Source: Cellulomonas sp. HZM
Lineage (GTDB): Bacteria; Actinomycetota; Actinomycetes; Actinomycetales; Cellulomonadaceae
Reading direction: 5' to 3'
Length of the DNA stretch: 64,000 nucleotides
Assembly (NCBI RefSeq): GCF_000708885.1
Contig: NZ_JEOE01000016.1
Coordinates: 1 to 64,000, forward strand
Part shown: positions 34,492 to 43,533 of the stretch, piece after piece
Position numbering within the stretch: position 1 is the first letter of the stretch
Layout: every line of letters starts with the position of its first letter
The notes under the pieces: generated by a model
Told to the model about the DNA's origin: nothing
Seen by the model: the letters and a program-made list of their open reading frames with translations, nothing else
Database searches by the model: none
Translations under genes and position numbers: made by a program

Positions 34492-35480
34492 CGCGCGCTC
34501 CCCTCGGTCTGCGCGGCGCGGCGACCGTGCGACGGAGCGCCCGGCGGCTGGGGCCTGGTGCCCGGACCGGCACCAGCGGTCAGCTCGAGGAACACCGACT
34601 CGAGGTCGGCGCGCACGGGTACGAGCTCGTCGACGAAGATCCCGCGGCCGGCCAGCACCTGCGTGATGCGCCCCGCGTCAGCGGCGCCGTCGACGACGAG
34701 GAGCCGCCCGTCCCGGCGCACCGCCCATCCCTGCTCCGCGAGCACGGGGCCGGCCGCGTCCGGGTCGGGCACGCCGACCCGCACCGACAGCGCGGTGCCG
34801 CTCCCGATGAGCTCGGAGACCGTCCCGCTCGCGAGCAGCCGCCCGCGCGCGATGATCGAGACCGTGTCGGCGACCTGCTCGACCTCGGTGAGGATGTGGC
34901 TCGAGACCAGGACGGTCTTGCCGCGGTCGGCCAGGCCGCGCATCGTCCCGCGGATCTCGCGGATGCCCGCGGGGTCGAGGCCGTTCGTCGGCTCGTCGAA
35001 GATCAGCAGGTCGGGGTCCTTCAGGAGCGTCGCGGCGATCGCGAGTCGCTGCTTCATGCCGAGCGAGTAGCCGCGGTACCGGTCCTTGGCGCGGTCCGCG
35101 AGACCGACGTCGGAGATGACCACGTCCACGAGTGCGGGGTCGGCGCCGATGGCTCCGGCGAGCAGCGTCAGGTTGCGTCGGCCGGAGAAGTTCGGGAAGA
35201 ACTTGGGCTGCTCGACGATGGCACCGACGCGGCCGACGACGTCCGGGAGCCGGCGCGGCACCTCCTCGCCGAACAGCCGCATCGAGCCCTCGTCGGCCCG
35301 GATCAGGCCGAGCAGCATGCGGATGGTCGTCGTCTTGCCCGACCCGTTGGGGCCGAGGAACCCGTGCACGCCGCCGACCGGCACGTCGAGATCGAGCCCC
35401 TCGACGGCCACCGACCGGCTCAGGTTGAGCTTGCGGTACGTCTTGCGCAGCCCGCGGGTGGAGATCGCCAGCTCGGTCAC
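34488..35480 (-). CDS. ABC transporter ATP-binding protein
   Basis: A 330-residue ABC ATPase with Walker A GPNGSGKTTTIRM near 43-55, a YSLGMKQRL signature (the usual form in this drug-export class), Walker B LLIFDEPTNGLDP and the switch His in SSHILTEVEQ. The C-terminal 90 residues form the extra domain found in CcmA/DrrA-type exporters. Start GTG 35480 has GAGGGGG upstream. It is translationally coupled to the ABC-2 permease. Antibiotic or peptide export is likely by family, but the cargo is not shown. Confidence 0.9.
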   Translation of the reverse strand: MTELAISTRGLRKTYRKLNLSRSVAVEGLDLDVPVGGVHGFLGPNGSGKTTTIRMLLGLIRADEGSMRLFGEEVPRRLPDVVGRVGAIVEQPKFFPNFSGRRNLTLLAGAIGADPALVDVVISDVGLADRAKDRYRGYSLGMKQRLAIAATLLKDPDLLIFDEPTNGLDPAGIREIRGTMRGLADRGKTVLVSSHILTEVEQVADTVSIIARGRLLASGTVSELIGSGTALSVRVGVPDPDAAGPVLAEQGWAVRRDGRLLVVDGAADAGRITQVLAGRGIFVDELVPVRADLESVFLELTAGAGPGTRPQPPGAPSHGRRAAQTEGSAR

Positions 35481-35591
35481 GCATGCCCCCTCGTCGTGCG
35501 CGCACCGTCGTCGCGACTGCCCGAACCGTAGCGGTCCGGACGGGTCCCGCGGGGGCGTTTCGCGAGGTCTGCTCGTGGCGGGTCGTCGCGG

Positions 35592-36176
35592 TCAGGTCGC
35601 GGAGGGCTCGAGCGGGTCCATGTCGAACGCGGGCAGGCCGTCGATGCTCGTGCGGTTCTTGAGGCGCCGGTAGTCCGCGCGGCCCTCGACGCCCTTGCGC
35701 TCCATGAACGGCGGGAGCAGGTCGCGCTCCCCCGCGTACGTCATGAGCGGGACGCCGTAGCCGCACGAGTCGGAGACCCTGTCGACGTCGACGACGACCA
35801 CCGCGCGCGTCCCGTGGGACTCGTCGGGCGCGTCCGGGATGCGCGCCAGCAGCTCGTCGAAGCCGTCGTCGTAGAGCGTGACGAACCGGCCCGTCCCGTG
35901 CAGGCGGACGATGTTCGGCGGACCCTCGAAGGCGCAGAACATGATCGTGATGCGCCCGTTGTCACGCAGGTGCGCGATGGTCTCCGAACCGCTCGCGGTC
36001 AGGTCCGCGTAGGCGACGGTGCGGTCGTCGAGCACGACGAACGAGCCGCGCACGCCCTTCGGGGAGACGTTGACGTGGCCGCCCGGTCCGGTCGGAGCCG
36101 TCGCGACGAAGAACATCGGCTGGGCCTCGACGAAGGCGCGCAGCCGGTCGTCGATGCGCTCGTGCACCTTTCCCAT
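35592..36176 (-). CDS. Pyridoxamine 5'-phosphate oxidase-family protein
   Basis: The 194-residue protein has the split-barrel FMN/F420 fold of the PPOX family: FFVATAPTGPGGHVNVSPKG at the start, then TVAYADLTASGSETIAHLRDNGRITIMFCAFEGPPNIVRLHGTG. That series is seen in proteins annotated PPOX with no proven substrate. It lacks the PdxH C-terminal signature, so it is not a second PdxH. The ATG at 36176 is six bases after TAACGT (36183-36188), giving its own leaderless promoter. Confidence 0.85.
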   Translation of the reverse strand: MGKVHERIDDRLRAFVEAQPMFFVATAPTGPGGHVNVSPKGVRGSFVVLDDRTVAYADLTASGSETIAHLRDNGRITIMFCAFEGPPNIVRLHGTGRFVTLYDDGFDELLARIPDAPDESHGTRAVVVVDVDRVSDSCGYGVPLMTYAGERDLLPPFMERKGVEGRADYRRLKNRTSIDGLPAFDMDPLEPSAT

Positions 36177-36259
36177 GGGCCCACGTTACGGGCGTCGTCG
36201 TCCCTGTCGCCCCTATCGGCCCCGTCGGAGATGTCGGCGCTGTCCGCACGCGAGATATA

Positions 36260-36274
36260 GCTAGCCGGGCTAGC
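36260..36274. promoter_or_regulatory. Palindrome between divergent genes, possible operator
   Basis: GCTAGC (36260-36265) and GCTAGC (36269-36274) are separated by three bases, giving a 15-base symmetrical site preceded by an A/T-rich ATATA. It lies 84 bases before the PPOX-family start and 60 before the lipocalin start. A regulator binding here could affect both genes. There is no direct evidence. Confidence 0.4.
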
Positions 36275-36333
36275 GTTCTGATGTTCCCGCCGGTCTCCCG
36301 GCCGGCCGCCGCCGTCCGCCCCCGGAGGTCGTC

Positions 36334-36966
36334 ATGCGCATCACGCTCCGCACCACCCGTGCCGTCACCGCCGCCGCACTCGCCGTGTGCGCGCTGGTCG
36401 TCCCCGCGACGGCGAGCACCGCGGCCACGCCGGCCACAGCCCCCTCCGCCTCGACCCAGGGCGGCGGCGTCGTCGGCGTCTCCGGGCTGGACGTCCCGCG
36501 GTACCTCGGCACCTGGTACCAGGTCGCCGCCGTCCCCGCCCTCTACGAGCTGCAGTGCGCGCGCGACGTGACGGCCACCTACACGCTCACGAGCGCGACG
36601 ACGCTCGGCGTGCGCAACGTCTGCCGGACCTGGTTCGGCGGCACGTCGAGCGTCACCGGCGAGGGCAAGGTGCTGAACGCGCCGGACAGCTCCGAGCTCA
36701 ACGTCGCGTTCCTGAAGGTCGGAGGCCGGTACGTGCACCTCGGCGGCGCCGACTACGTCGTCGTCGGGGTCGGGTCGGCGTACGACTGGGCGGTCGTCGG
36801 CGACCCGACGCGCCTGAGCGGGTTCGTGCTGTCGCGCACCCCGTCGCTCGGCGCCGACCAGCTCGCGCAGGTCCGCGCCGCCATCGCGGGCGCCGGCTAC
36901 GACGCGTGCGACTTCTCCCTGACGCCGCAGACGAGTGGCCAGAAGAGCCGCGGCCCGCTCTGCTGA
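36334..36966 (+). CDS. Secreted lipocalin
   Basis: The 210-residue product has a Sec signal peptide of about 31 residues (basic start, hydrophobic ALAVCALVVPATAS, AxA-type cleavage). The mature part is a lipocalin: the GTWYQVAAVPALYELQC motif near 63-79, a TATYTL strand, and YVVVGVGSAYDWAVVGDP, the second conserved region. Cys residues in ELQCARD, RNVCRTW, DACDF and the C-terminus could make disulfides. Bacterial lipocalins bind small hydrophobic molecules, often lipids. There is no lipobox, so it is secreted rather than anchored. An apparent -10 is not obvious close to the start. Confidence 0.88.
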   Translation: MRITLRTTRAVTAAALAVCALVVPATASTAATPATAPSASTQGGGVVGVSGLDVPRYLGTWYQVAAVPALYELQCARDVTATYTLTSATTLGVRNVCRTWFGGTSSVTGEGKVLNAPDSSELNVAFLKVGGRYVHLGGADYVVVGVGSAYDWAVVGDPTRLSGFVLSRTPSLGADQLAQVRAAIAGAGYDACDFSLTPQTSGQKSRGPLC

Positions 36967-37015
36967 CGGGGGCCCTCGAGCCGGTCGCGTCGGACCCCCT
37001 CGCTAGGGTCGCGGC

Positions 37016-37420
37016 ATGATCACCGAGGGAGAGTTCGTCGTCAGTGACTTCACGCCCGTGACGCTCGACGTGGAGTCGCCCCCCACCGCCATGGGTGTCG
37101 GCGTCGCGACGATGAAGAAGCGCTACACCGGCGACGTCGAGGGGCGGTCGACGACGATCTTCACGTCGGCGTTCGATCCCGCGCGGGGCGAGGGGACCTA
37201 CGTCGCGCTGGAGTCGTTCGTCGGCTCGCTCGACGGTCGCGAGGGGTCGTTCAACTTCGCGCACGCCGCCTCGACGGCCGGTGCCGGTCGGTTCGGCGAG
37301 TGGTTCACGATCGTCGCCGGCAGCGGGACGGGCGCCCTGGCCGGGATCCTGGGCGGCGGGGAGCTCGTGATCGACGCCGACGGCACGCACCGCATGAGGT
37401 TCGAGTACACGCTCGACTGA
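37016..37420 (+). CDS. DUF3224 domain protein
   Basis: A 134-residue soluble protein with the DUF3224 pattern: MKKRYTGDVEGRSTTIFTSAFDPARGEGTYVALE, GREGSFNFAHAAS and GTGALAGILGGGELVIDADGTH. The fold is predicted to be an allene oxide cyclase-like barrel, with no known activity. The ATG at 37016 is six bases after TAGGGT (37004-37009). It is convergent with ilvD, with 25 bases between stops. Confidence 0.9.
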   Translation: MITEGEFVVSDFTPVTLDVESPPTAMGVGVATMKKRYTGDVEGRSTTIFTSAFDPARGEGTYVALESFVGSLDGREGSFNFAHAASTAGAGRFGEWFTIVAGSGTGALAGILGGGELVIDADGTHRMRFEYTLD

Positions 37421-37445
37421 CCCGCACCGACCTCCGGCCGTGCCG

Positions 37446-39152
37446 TCAGATCAGGACGGCGCCCTTCGAGGCCGACTGCACCAGCTTGGCGTACTTCGCG
37501 AGGACGCCGCGCGTGTAGGTCGGGGGCAGCGGCTCCCACCCCGCCTTGCGCGCCTCGAGCTCCGCGTCGCCGACGAGCAGGTCGAGCGTCGCGTTCGCGA
37601 CGTCGAGGCGGATGCGATCGCCGTCCTGGACGAACGCGATCGGCCCGGCATCCACCGCCTCCGGCGCGACGTGCCCGACGCACAGACCAGTGGTGCCACC
37701 CGAGAAGCGTCCGTCGGTGAGCAGCAGCACGTCCTTGCCGAGGCCTGCCCCCTTGATGGCACCCGTGATCGCGAGCATCTCGCGCATCCCCGGTCCGCCC
37801 TTGGGTCCCTCGTACCGGATGACGACGACGTCGCCCGCCGTGATCGTGCCGTCCTCGAGCGCGTCCATCGCGGCGCGCTCGCGGTCGAACACGCGCGCGG
37901 TCCCCTCGAAGACGTCCGAGTCGAACCCGGCGCTCTTGACGACGGCGCCGTCCGGTGCGAGCGAACCACCGAGGATCGTGATGCCGCCGGTGCGGTGGAT
38001 GGGGTCGTCGAGCGCCCGCAGGATCTTGCCGTCGGGGTCCGGCGGGTTCACGTCCGCGAGGTTCTCTGCGATGGTCCGTCCCGTCACGGTGAGGCAGTCG
38101 CCGTGCAGCAGCCCGGCGTCGAGCAGCGCCTTCATGACCACCGGGACACCACCGATGCGGTCGATGTCGTTCATGACGTAGCGCCCGAACGGCTTGAGGT
38201 CGCCGAGGTGCGGGACCCGGGCCGCGACGCGCTTGAAGTCGTCGAGCGCCAGGTCGACCTCGGCCTCGTGCGCGATCGCCAGCAGGTGCAGCACGGCGTT
38301 GGTCGAGCCACCGAACGCCATCACCACGGAGATCGCGTTCTCGAACGCCTCCTTGGTCATGATCTGCCGTGCCGTGATCCCGCGGCGCAGCAGCTCGACG
38401 ACGGCCTCGCCCGATCGGTGTGCGAACGCGTCGCGGCGGCGGTCCGCGCTCGGCGGCGCTGCGGAGCCGGGGATCGACATCCCCATCGCCTCGGCGACCG
38501 ACGCCATCGTGTTCGCGGTGTACATCCCGCCGCACGCACCCTCGCCGGGGCAGATCGCACGCTCGATGCGACCGAGGTCCTCCTCGCTCATGAGCCCACG
38601 CGCGCACGCCCCGACGGCCTCGAACGCGTCGATGATCGTCACGTCCTTCTCGGTGCCGTCCGACAGCTTGACCCAACCCGGTGCGATCGAGCCGGCGTAG
38701 AGGAAGACGCTCGCCAGGTCGAGCCGCGCGGCGGCCATGAGCATCCCCGGAAGCGACTTGTCGCAGCCCGCGAGCAGCACCGACCCGTCCAGCCGCTCGG
38801 CCTGCATCACGGTCTCGACCGAGTCCGCGATGACGTCGCGGCTCACGAGCGAGAAGTGCATCCCCTCGTGCCCCATCGAGATGCCGTCCGAGACCGAGAT
38901 GGTGCCGAACTCGAGCGGGTAGCCGCCCGCGGCGTGCACCCCGGCCTTGACCGCGTCCGCGAGGCGGTCCAGCGACAAGTTGCAGGGCGTGATCTCGTTC
39001 CACGAGCTCGCGACGCCGATCTGCGGCTTCGCGAAGTCGTCGTCGCCCATCCCGACAGCTCGCAGCATGCCGCGAGACGCGGTCGCCTCCAGACCGTCCG
39101 TGACCTGCCGCGAGCGCGGCTTGATGTCGATCTCACCTGCGTCGGTGCTCAT
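37446..39152 (-). CDS. ilvD: Dihydroxy-acid dehydratase, short [2Fe-2S]-type
   Basis: DHAD removes water from dihydroxy acids in the valine and isoleucine pathways. At 568 residues it is the shorter type found in mycobacteria and plants, with the cluster cysteines in GCDKSLPG near 129 and [14 protein letters not shown] near 203 and one more near the start (TPCNLS). The catalytic Ser is in the C-terminal segment [20 protein letters not shown]. Plant and mycobacterial homologues carry a [2Fe-2S] cluster, so that is inferred here. ATG at 39152 is six bases after TACAGT (39159-39164). It is separate from the second ilvD at 39861. Confidence 0.94.
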   Translation of the reverse strand: MSTDAGEIDIKPRSRQVTDGLEATASRGMLRAVGMGDDDFAKPQIGVASSWNEITPCNLSLDRLADAVKAGVHAAGGYPLEFGTISVSDGISMGHEGMHFSLVSRDVIADSVETVMQAERLDGSVLLAGCDKSLPGMLMAAARLDLASVFLYAGSIAPGWVKLSDGTEKDVTIIDAFEAVGACARGLMSEEDLGRIERAICPGEGACGGMYTANTMASVAEAMGMSIPGSAAPPSADRRRDAFAHRSGEAVVELLRRGITARQIMTKEAFENAISVVMAFGGSTNAVLHLLAIAHEAEVDLALDDFKRVAARVPHLGDLKPFGRYVMNDIDRIGGVPVVMKALLDAGLLHGDCLTVTGRTIAENLADVNPPDPDGKILRALDDPIHRTGGITILGGSLAPDGAVVKSAGFDSDVFEGTARVFDRERAAMDALEDGTITAGDVVVIRYEGPKGGPGMREMLAITGAIKGAGLGKDVLLLTDGRFSGGTTGLCVGHVAPEAVDAGPIAFVQDGDRIRLDVANATLDLLVGDAELEARKAGWEPLPPTYTRGVLAKYAKLVQSASKGAVLI

Positions 39153-39200
39153 GGGGTCACTGTAGGACCGGCCTCGCGGCGCCGCCCCGCGGTGCGCACG

Positions 39201-39542
39201 TCAGAGTGACAACGCGAGCCGCAGGCCTCGAGACACGTCGGACATCAAAGGCGCCCTGACCGTGCCGACACGCTCCACCAGCTCACGCTTGTCCACCGTG
39301 ACGAGTGCGGTGACGTTCACGACGCTGTCGCGCGCCAACCCGGTGGCATGGGCGGGGAGCAGGACGTTGCCGGGCATCGCGGCGAGCGCGACGTTCGACG
39401 TCATCACGGCGACGACGACCGTCGCGAGGCGGCTCGCGTTGTACGCGTCGTCCTGGACGACCACGACCGGCCTTCGACGTGCGGGCCGACTCCCCTCCGC
39501 CTCGCCCAGGTCCAGCCAGAAGACGTCACCACGGACGATCAC
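39201..39542 (-). CDS. mazF: MazF/PemK-family toxin, endoribonuclease
   Basis: The 113-residue protein matches the MazF/PemK fold: [29 protein letters not shown] at the start, the VMTSN segment, and LARDSVVNVTALVTVDKRELVERVG at the end. MazF toxins cut mRNA and are held inactive by an antitoxin. Its ATG overlaps the antitoxin stop (ATGA at 39539-39542), so the two are co-translated. It follows the antitoxin and precedes the short ilvD on the same strand, whose own promoter sits in the 48-base gap. Confidence 0.88.
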   Translation of the reverse strand: MIVRGDVFWLDLGEAEGSRPARRRPVVVVQDDAYNASRLATVVVAVMTSNVALAAMPGNVLLPAHATGLARDSVVNVTALVTVDKRELVERVGTVRAPLMSDVSRGLRLALSL

Positions 39543-39820
39543 CAGTCGTTCTCGCCGACACCCTCGCCGACACCCTCGCCGACACCGCCGACCGCGAGCC
39601 GTCGGCGCCCCGCCGCGACCGCGAAGTCGTGGCTGTCGTCGCCGACGCCGACGTACTCGACGACGAGGTCGATGCGCTCCTGGACGGAGTCTGCGGCGGT
39701 CCGCTCGAGGAGGAGCCGAGCTCCGCGCGTGTAGAACTCGGAACGCGAGATCCCTAGCTCGGCCGCGCGCGACTCGACGAGCGCGAACGTCTCCTCGGGG
39801 ACCGAGATCGCCGTCTTCAT
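39539..39820 (-). CDS. Ribbon-helix-helix antitoxin of the MazF pair
   Basis: The 93-residue product opens with a ribbon-helix-helix DNA-binding domain (MKTAISVPEETFALVESRAAELG, then SRSEFYTRGARLLLE), followed by a region expected to bind the toxin and a tail of three GVGE repeats. Such antitoxins repress their own operon. ATG at 39820 is six bases after TATACT (39827-39832), with the palindrome ACCGGT at 39833-39838 beside the -10, a likely autoregulatory site. It is coupled to mazF by ATGA overlap. Confidence 0.88.
   Translation of the reverse strand: MKTAISVPEETFALVESRAAELGISRSEFYTRGARLLLERTAADSVQERIDLVVEYVGVGDDSHDFAVAAGRRRLAVGGVGEGVGEGVGENDW
39551..39586. repeat. 12-bp coding repeat, three copies
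   Basis: CTCGCCGACACC (plus-strand sense) is repeated three times at 39551-39562, 39563-39574 and 39575-39586. On the coding strand it gives the Gly-Val-Gly-Glu repeats at the C-terminus of the antitoxin. Confidence 0.93.
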
Positions 39821-39826
39821 CCGGCG

Positions 39827-39832
39827 AGTATA
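39827..39832 (-). promoter_or_regulatory. -10 box of the toxin-antitoxin operon
   Basis: TATACT on the minus strand is six bases before the antitoxin ATG and is the best -10 match in the window. The ACCGGT palindrome at 39833-39838 abuts it. A -35 is not obvious. Confidence 0.6.
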
Positions 39833-39860
39833 ACCGGTATGACCGGCACCCGCCCCGGGT

Positions 39861-41723
39861 TCAGCCGCGGCGGATCAGGCTCACGTCGCGCACTGCGCCG
39901 CGGTCGGCCGAGGTCGCCATCGCCGCGTACGCCTGCAGCGCGGGCGAGACGTAGCGGTCACGGTCCTTGGGCTGCCAAGGCCGCTCGGACGCCTCCATCT
40001 TCGCCCGTCGGTCTGCCAGGACGGCATCCGGAACGTTGATGCGGATGAGGCGCGTCTCGACGTCGATCTCGATCTCGTCGCCGTCCTCGATGAGCGCGAT
40101 CGCGCCGCCCGCCGAGGCCTCCGGGGAGACGTGCCCCACCGAGATGCCGCTCGAGCCGCCCGAGAACCGGCCGTCGGTGATGAGCGCGCACACCTTGCCG
40201 AGCCCGCGGCCCTTGATGAACGACGTCGGGTAGAGCATCTCCTGCATGCCCGGACCGCCGGACGGCCCCTCGTAGCGCACGACGACCACGTGACCGGGCT
40301 TGACCTGCTTCGACAGGATCTTGTCGACCGCGTCCTCCTGCGACTCGCACACGATCGCGGTCCCGACGAAGTGGAAGAGCTCCGGGTCGATGCCGGCCGT
40401 CTTGATGATCGCGCCGTCCTGCGCGAGGTTGCCGCGCAGCACCGCGAGGCCCCCCTCGACGGTGTACGCGTGCTCGACGTCGCGGATGCAGCCGTTCGCG
40501 GCGTCGGTGTCGAGCGAGTCCCACACGTTGCTCGTCGAGAACGCCTGCGTCGTGCGCACGCCGCCCGGGGCCGCGTGGAACAGGTCGATCGCGCGCTCGG
40601 TCGCACGGCCACCGCGGACGTCCCAGTCGTCGAGCCACGCGCGCAGCGTCGGGGTGTGCACGCTCGTCACGTCGTGGTCCAGCAGGCCCCCGCGGTCCAG
40701 CTCGCCCAGCAGCGCCGGGATGCCGCCCGCGCGGTGCACGTCCTCCATGTGGAAGTCGGGGTGGTTCGGGGCGACCTTCGACAGGCAGGGCACGCGGCGC
40801 GAGATCTCGTCGATGTCGGCGAGCGTGAAGTCGACCTCGGCCTCCTGCGCGGCGGCGAGGACGTGCAGGACGGTGTTGGTCGAGCCGCCCATCGCGACGT
40901 CGAGCGCCATCGCGTTGGCGAACGCCGCCTTGGTCGCGATGCCGCGCGGCGCGGCGGTGTCGTCCTCGTCGTCGTAGTAGCGGCGGGCCAGGTCGACGAC
41001 CGTGCGACCGGCCTCGAGGAACAGCTCGCGGCGCGCTGCGTGGGTCGCGAGCGTCGAGCCGTTGCCCGGGAGCGACAGCCCGAGCGCCTCGGTCAGGCAG
41101 TTCATCGAGTTGGCGGTGAACATCCCCGAGCACGAGCCGCACGTGGGGCAGGCGCTCTCCTCGACCTTGGCGAGCGCGTCGTCGGACACGTTGTCGTCGG
41201 CCGAGTAGTTGATCGCGTTGATGAGGTTGAGGTGCGTGCTCGCCACACCGTTGGCGACGACGGCCTTGCCGGCCTCCATCGGACCGCCCGAGACGAACAC
41301 GACCGGGATGTTCAGGCGCAGCGCCGCGTTGAGCATGCCCGGCGTGATCTTGTCGCAGTTCGAGATGCACACGAGCGCGTCGGCGCAGTGCGCGTTGACC
41401 ATGTACTCGACCGAGTCGGCGATGAGGTCGCGGCTCGGCAGCGAGTAGAGCATTCCGCCGTGGCCCATCGCGATGCCGTCGTCGACCGCGATCGTGTTGA
41501 ACTCCTTGGCGACGCCGCCGGCCTCACGGATCGCGGACGCGACCAGGTCCCCCATGTCCTTGAGGTGCACGTGCCCGGGCACGAACTGCGTGTACGAGTT
41601 GGCGATCGCGACGATCGGCTTGCCGAAGTCCTCCGACCCCATGCCGGTCGCGCGCCACAGCGCGCGGGCGCCGGCCATGTTGCGGCCGTGGGTGGACGTA
41701 CGCGAGCGCAGGGGACGGCTCAT
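39861..41723 (-). CDS. ilvD: Dihydroxy-acid dehydratase, long [4Fe-4S]-type
   Basis: This second DHAD has 620 residues and the features of the E. coli enzyme: [41 protein letters not shown] near 119, [24 protein letters not shown] near 192 and [19 protein letters not shown] near 535. The E. coli type holds an oxygen-sensitive [4Fe-4S] cluster, unlike the shorter enzyme. ATG at 41723 is preceded by AAGGAG at ten bases. It lies directly behind the toxin-antitoxin pair, and has no visible leader peptide or attenuator. Two DHAD types would let the pathway run at different oxygen or iron levels, which is inference. Confidence 0.94.
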   Translation of the reverse strand: MSRPLRSRTSTHGRNMAGARALWRATGMGSEDFGKPIVAIANSYTQFVPGHVHLKDMGDLVASAIREAGGVAKEFNTIAVDDGIAMGHGGMLYSLPSRDLIADSVEYMVNAHCADALVCISNCDKITPGMLNAALRLNIPVVFVSGGPMEAGKAVVANGVASTHLNLINAINYSADDNVSDDALAKVEESACPTCGSCSGMFTANSMNCLTEALGLSLPGNGSTLATHAARRELFLEAGRTVVDLARRYYDDEDDTAAPRGIATKAAFANAMALDVAMGGSTNTVLHVLAAAQEAEVDFTLADIDEISRRVPCLSKVAPNHPDFHMEDVHRAGGIPALLGELDRGGLLDHDVTSVHTPTLRAWLDDWDVRGGRATERAIDLFHAAPGGVRTTQAFSTSNVWDSLDTDAANGCIRDVEHAYTVEGGLAVLRGNLAQDGAIIKTAGIDPELFHFVGTAIVCESQEDAVDKILSKQVKPGHVVVVRYEGPSGGPGMQEMLYPTSFIKGRGLGKVCALITDGRFSGGSSGISVGHVSPEASAGGAIALIEDGDEIEIDVETRLIRINVPDAVLADRRAKMEASERPWQPKDRDRYVSPALQAYAAMATSADRGAVRDVSLIRRG

Positions 41724-41834
41724 CGCGGTGGTGCTCCTTCGGCGGATCGGGGGGCGCTCGGGGCGCCCGCCCACACTACGTCCGCGTCCCGGCAGGTGGT
41801 CGCACGCGTCCGACCTGTGACCCTTGGGCGGGCC

Positions 41835-43385
41835 TCAGGCCTGCACCGCCGCGTCGCCCTCGGCGCCCTCCCGGATGTGCCGCGTGACCCACGGTGCCAC
41901 GGCGAACATCCCGAGCGCGAACACGAGAGCGACCGCGCCGATCCAGCCGAAGTACTGGGCGTTCGACGCACCTTCGGTCGCCTGCACCAGCTGCGCGGTG
42001 ATCGCGTTGCCGGCCGACGTCGCGAGGAACCACAGCGCCATCGCCTGGCCCCGGAACGCCTTCGGCGCGAGCAACGTCGTGGCGGCGAGCCCCACGGGCG
42101 ACAGGCAGAGCTCCCCGAGCGTCTGGACCAGGTACACGACGACGAGCACCCACCAGGGCGACTTCCCGCCGTCCGCGGCCGCGGCCATGAACGCGAGGAA
42201 CACGAAGCTCAGCGCCGCGAGCGTGAGCCCGAGCGCGAACTTCACGGACGTCGGCGGACGGTCGTCGAGCCGCATCCACAGCCACGCGAACACCGGCGCC
42301 AGCAGGATGATGAAGCCCGGGTTGAGCGACTGGTAGAACACGGGCGAGATCGTCCACGAGCCGAGCGTGCGGTCGGTGTCGTACTTCGCGAAGTCCGCGA
42401 GCGTGCTGGCGGCCTGCTCGAAGATCATCCAGAACAGCATCGCCGCGACGAAGAGCGGGACGTAGGCGCGCAGCCGCGAGCGCTCGGGGGCCGTGACCTT
42501 GGGGGAACGGAACATCACCCAGAACGTCGCGACGGGCGCGGCGAGCGCGACGTAGGACAGCGCGTCGACGAACGTGTCGAGGGTCAGCTCGCCGCGCACG
42601 GCCCACGCGATCGCGAGCGCGACGAGGCAGCCGGCGGCGACGGCGCCGAACAGCCGCGCGACCGGTCCGCGGTCCGCCTCGGTGAGCGGGTTGGGGGGCA
42701 CGGCGCCGGCCTCGCCGATGTACCGGCGGCCGAGCACGAACGCGACGAGCGCGAGCGCCATGCCGATCGCGGCGACGAGGAAGCCCGCGTGGTAGCCCCA
42801 GGCGCCCTGCACGGCCCCGACGACGAACGGCGCGCTGAGCGAGCCGATGTTGATGCCCATGTAGAAGATCGAGAACGCCGAGTCGCGGCGCGGGTCGTCG
42901 CGCGAGTAGAGCTCTCCGACCATCGAGGAGACGTTGGGCTTGAGCAGGCCGGTGCCGAGCGCGACCAGCGCGATGCCGGCGAACGAGAAGCCCGCGCCGG
43001 GGATCGAGAGCGACACGTGGCCGGCGGCGATGACGACGCCGCCGTACAGCACGGCGCGACGCGCGCCGACGACCCGGTCGGCGAGCCAGCCGCCGAGCAC
43101 CGACACGAGGTACACCGACGCCCCGTAGGCGGCGACGAGCGCCTGCCCTGACGTGCCGTCGATCCCGAGCCCGCCGTTGGCTGCGGTGTCCGTCAGGTAG
43201 TAGAGCAGGATGCCGCGCATCCCGTAGTAGCTGAACCGCTCCCACAGCTCGGTCCCGAACAGCGTGGCGAGCCCCATCGGCTGGCCGAAGAACGCCCGGT
43301 CGCGCGGCAGCGGTCCCGCAGGCCCGACCCTCGTCGGCTCCACCGCTGCGTCGCTGCCCGGCTGCGCGTCCCCTGGTCCGCTCAT
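41835..43385 (-). CDS. POT/PTR-family peptide transporter
   Basis: The 516-residue membrane protein is a proton-dependent oligopeptide transporter: ELWERFSYYGMRGILLYYL at residue 46-64 is the PTR family N-terminal signature, and SAFSIFYMGINIGSLSAPFV is the second. About 12-14 hydrophobic segments are predicted. The N-terminal 35 residues are hydrophilic, probably cytoplasmic. The start ATG at 43385 is six bases after CACGAT, a weak -10. It carries di- and tripeptides into the cell by family, with actual substrates unproven. It shares the strand with ilvD but starts 149 bases from the divergent photolyase. Confidence 0.88.
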   Translation of the reverse strand: MSGPGDAQPGSDAAVEPTRVGPAGPLPRDRAFFGQPMGLATLFGTELWERFSYYGMRGILLYYLTDTAANGGLGIDGTSGQALVAAYGASVYLVSVLGGWLADRVVGARRAVLYGGVVIAAGHVSLSIPGAGFSFAGIALVALGTGLLKPNVSSMVGELYSRDDPRRDSAFSIFYMGINIGSLSAPFVVGAVQGAWGYHAGFLVAAIGMALALVAFVLGRRYIGEAGAVPPNPLTEADRGPVARLFGAVAAGCLVALAIAWAVRGELTLDTFVDALSYVALAAPVATFWVMFRSPKVTAPERSRLRAYVPLFVAAMLFWMIFEQAASTLADFAKYDTDRTLGSWTISPVFYQSLNPGFIILLAPVFAWLWMRLDDRPPTSVKFALGLTLAALSFVFLAFMAAAADGGKSPWWVLVVVYLVQTLGELCLSPVGLAATTLLAPKAFRGQAMALWFLATSAGNAITAQLVQATEGASNAQYFGWIGAVALVFALGMFAVAPWVTRHIREGAEGDAAVQA

Positions 43386-43533
43386 GGGCTCATCGTGGCG
43401 GCACCGTCCGCGACGCACCAGCCCTGGCGCTCTCCCCACCTGCACGGACGGGTGCCCGCGGTCCACGCGCGCGGGCCTGCGGCCCCCCGTCGCTCCTCGC
43501 GCGCTCGTCGGCGCCGGCACGTACGGTCGGTCG

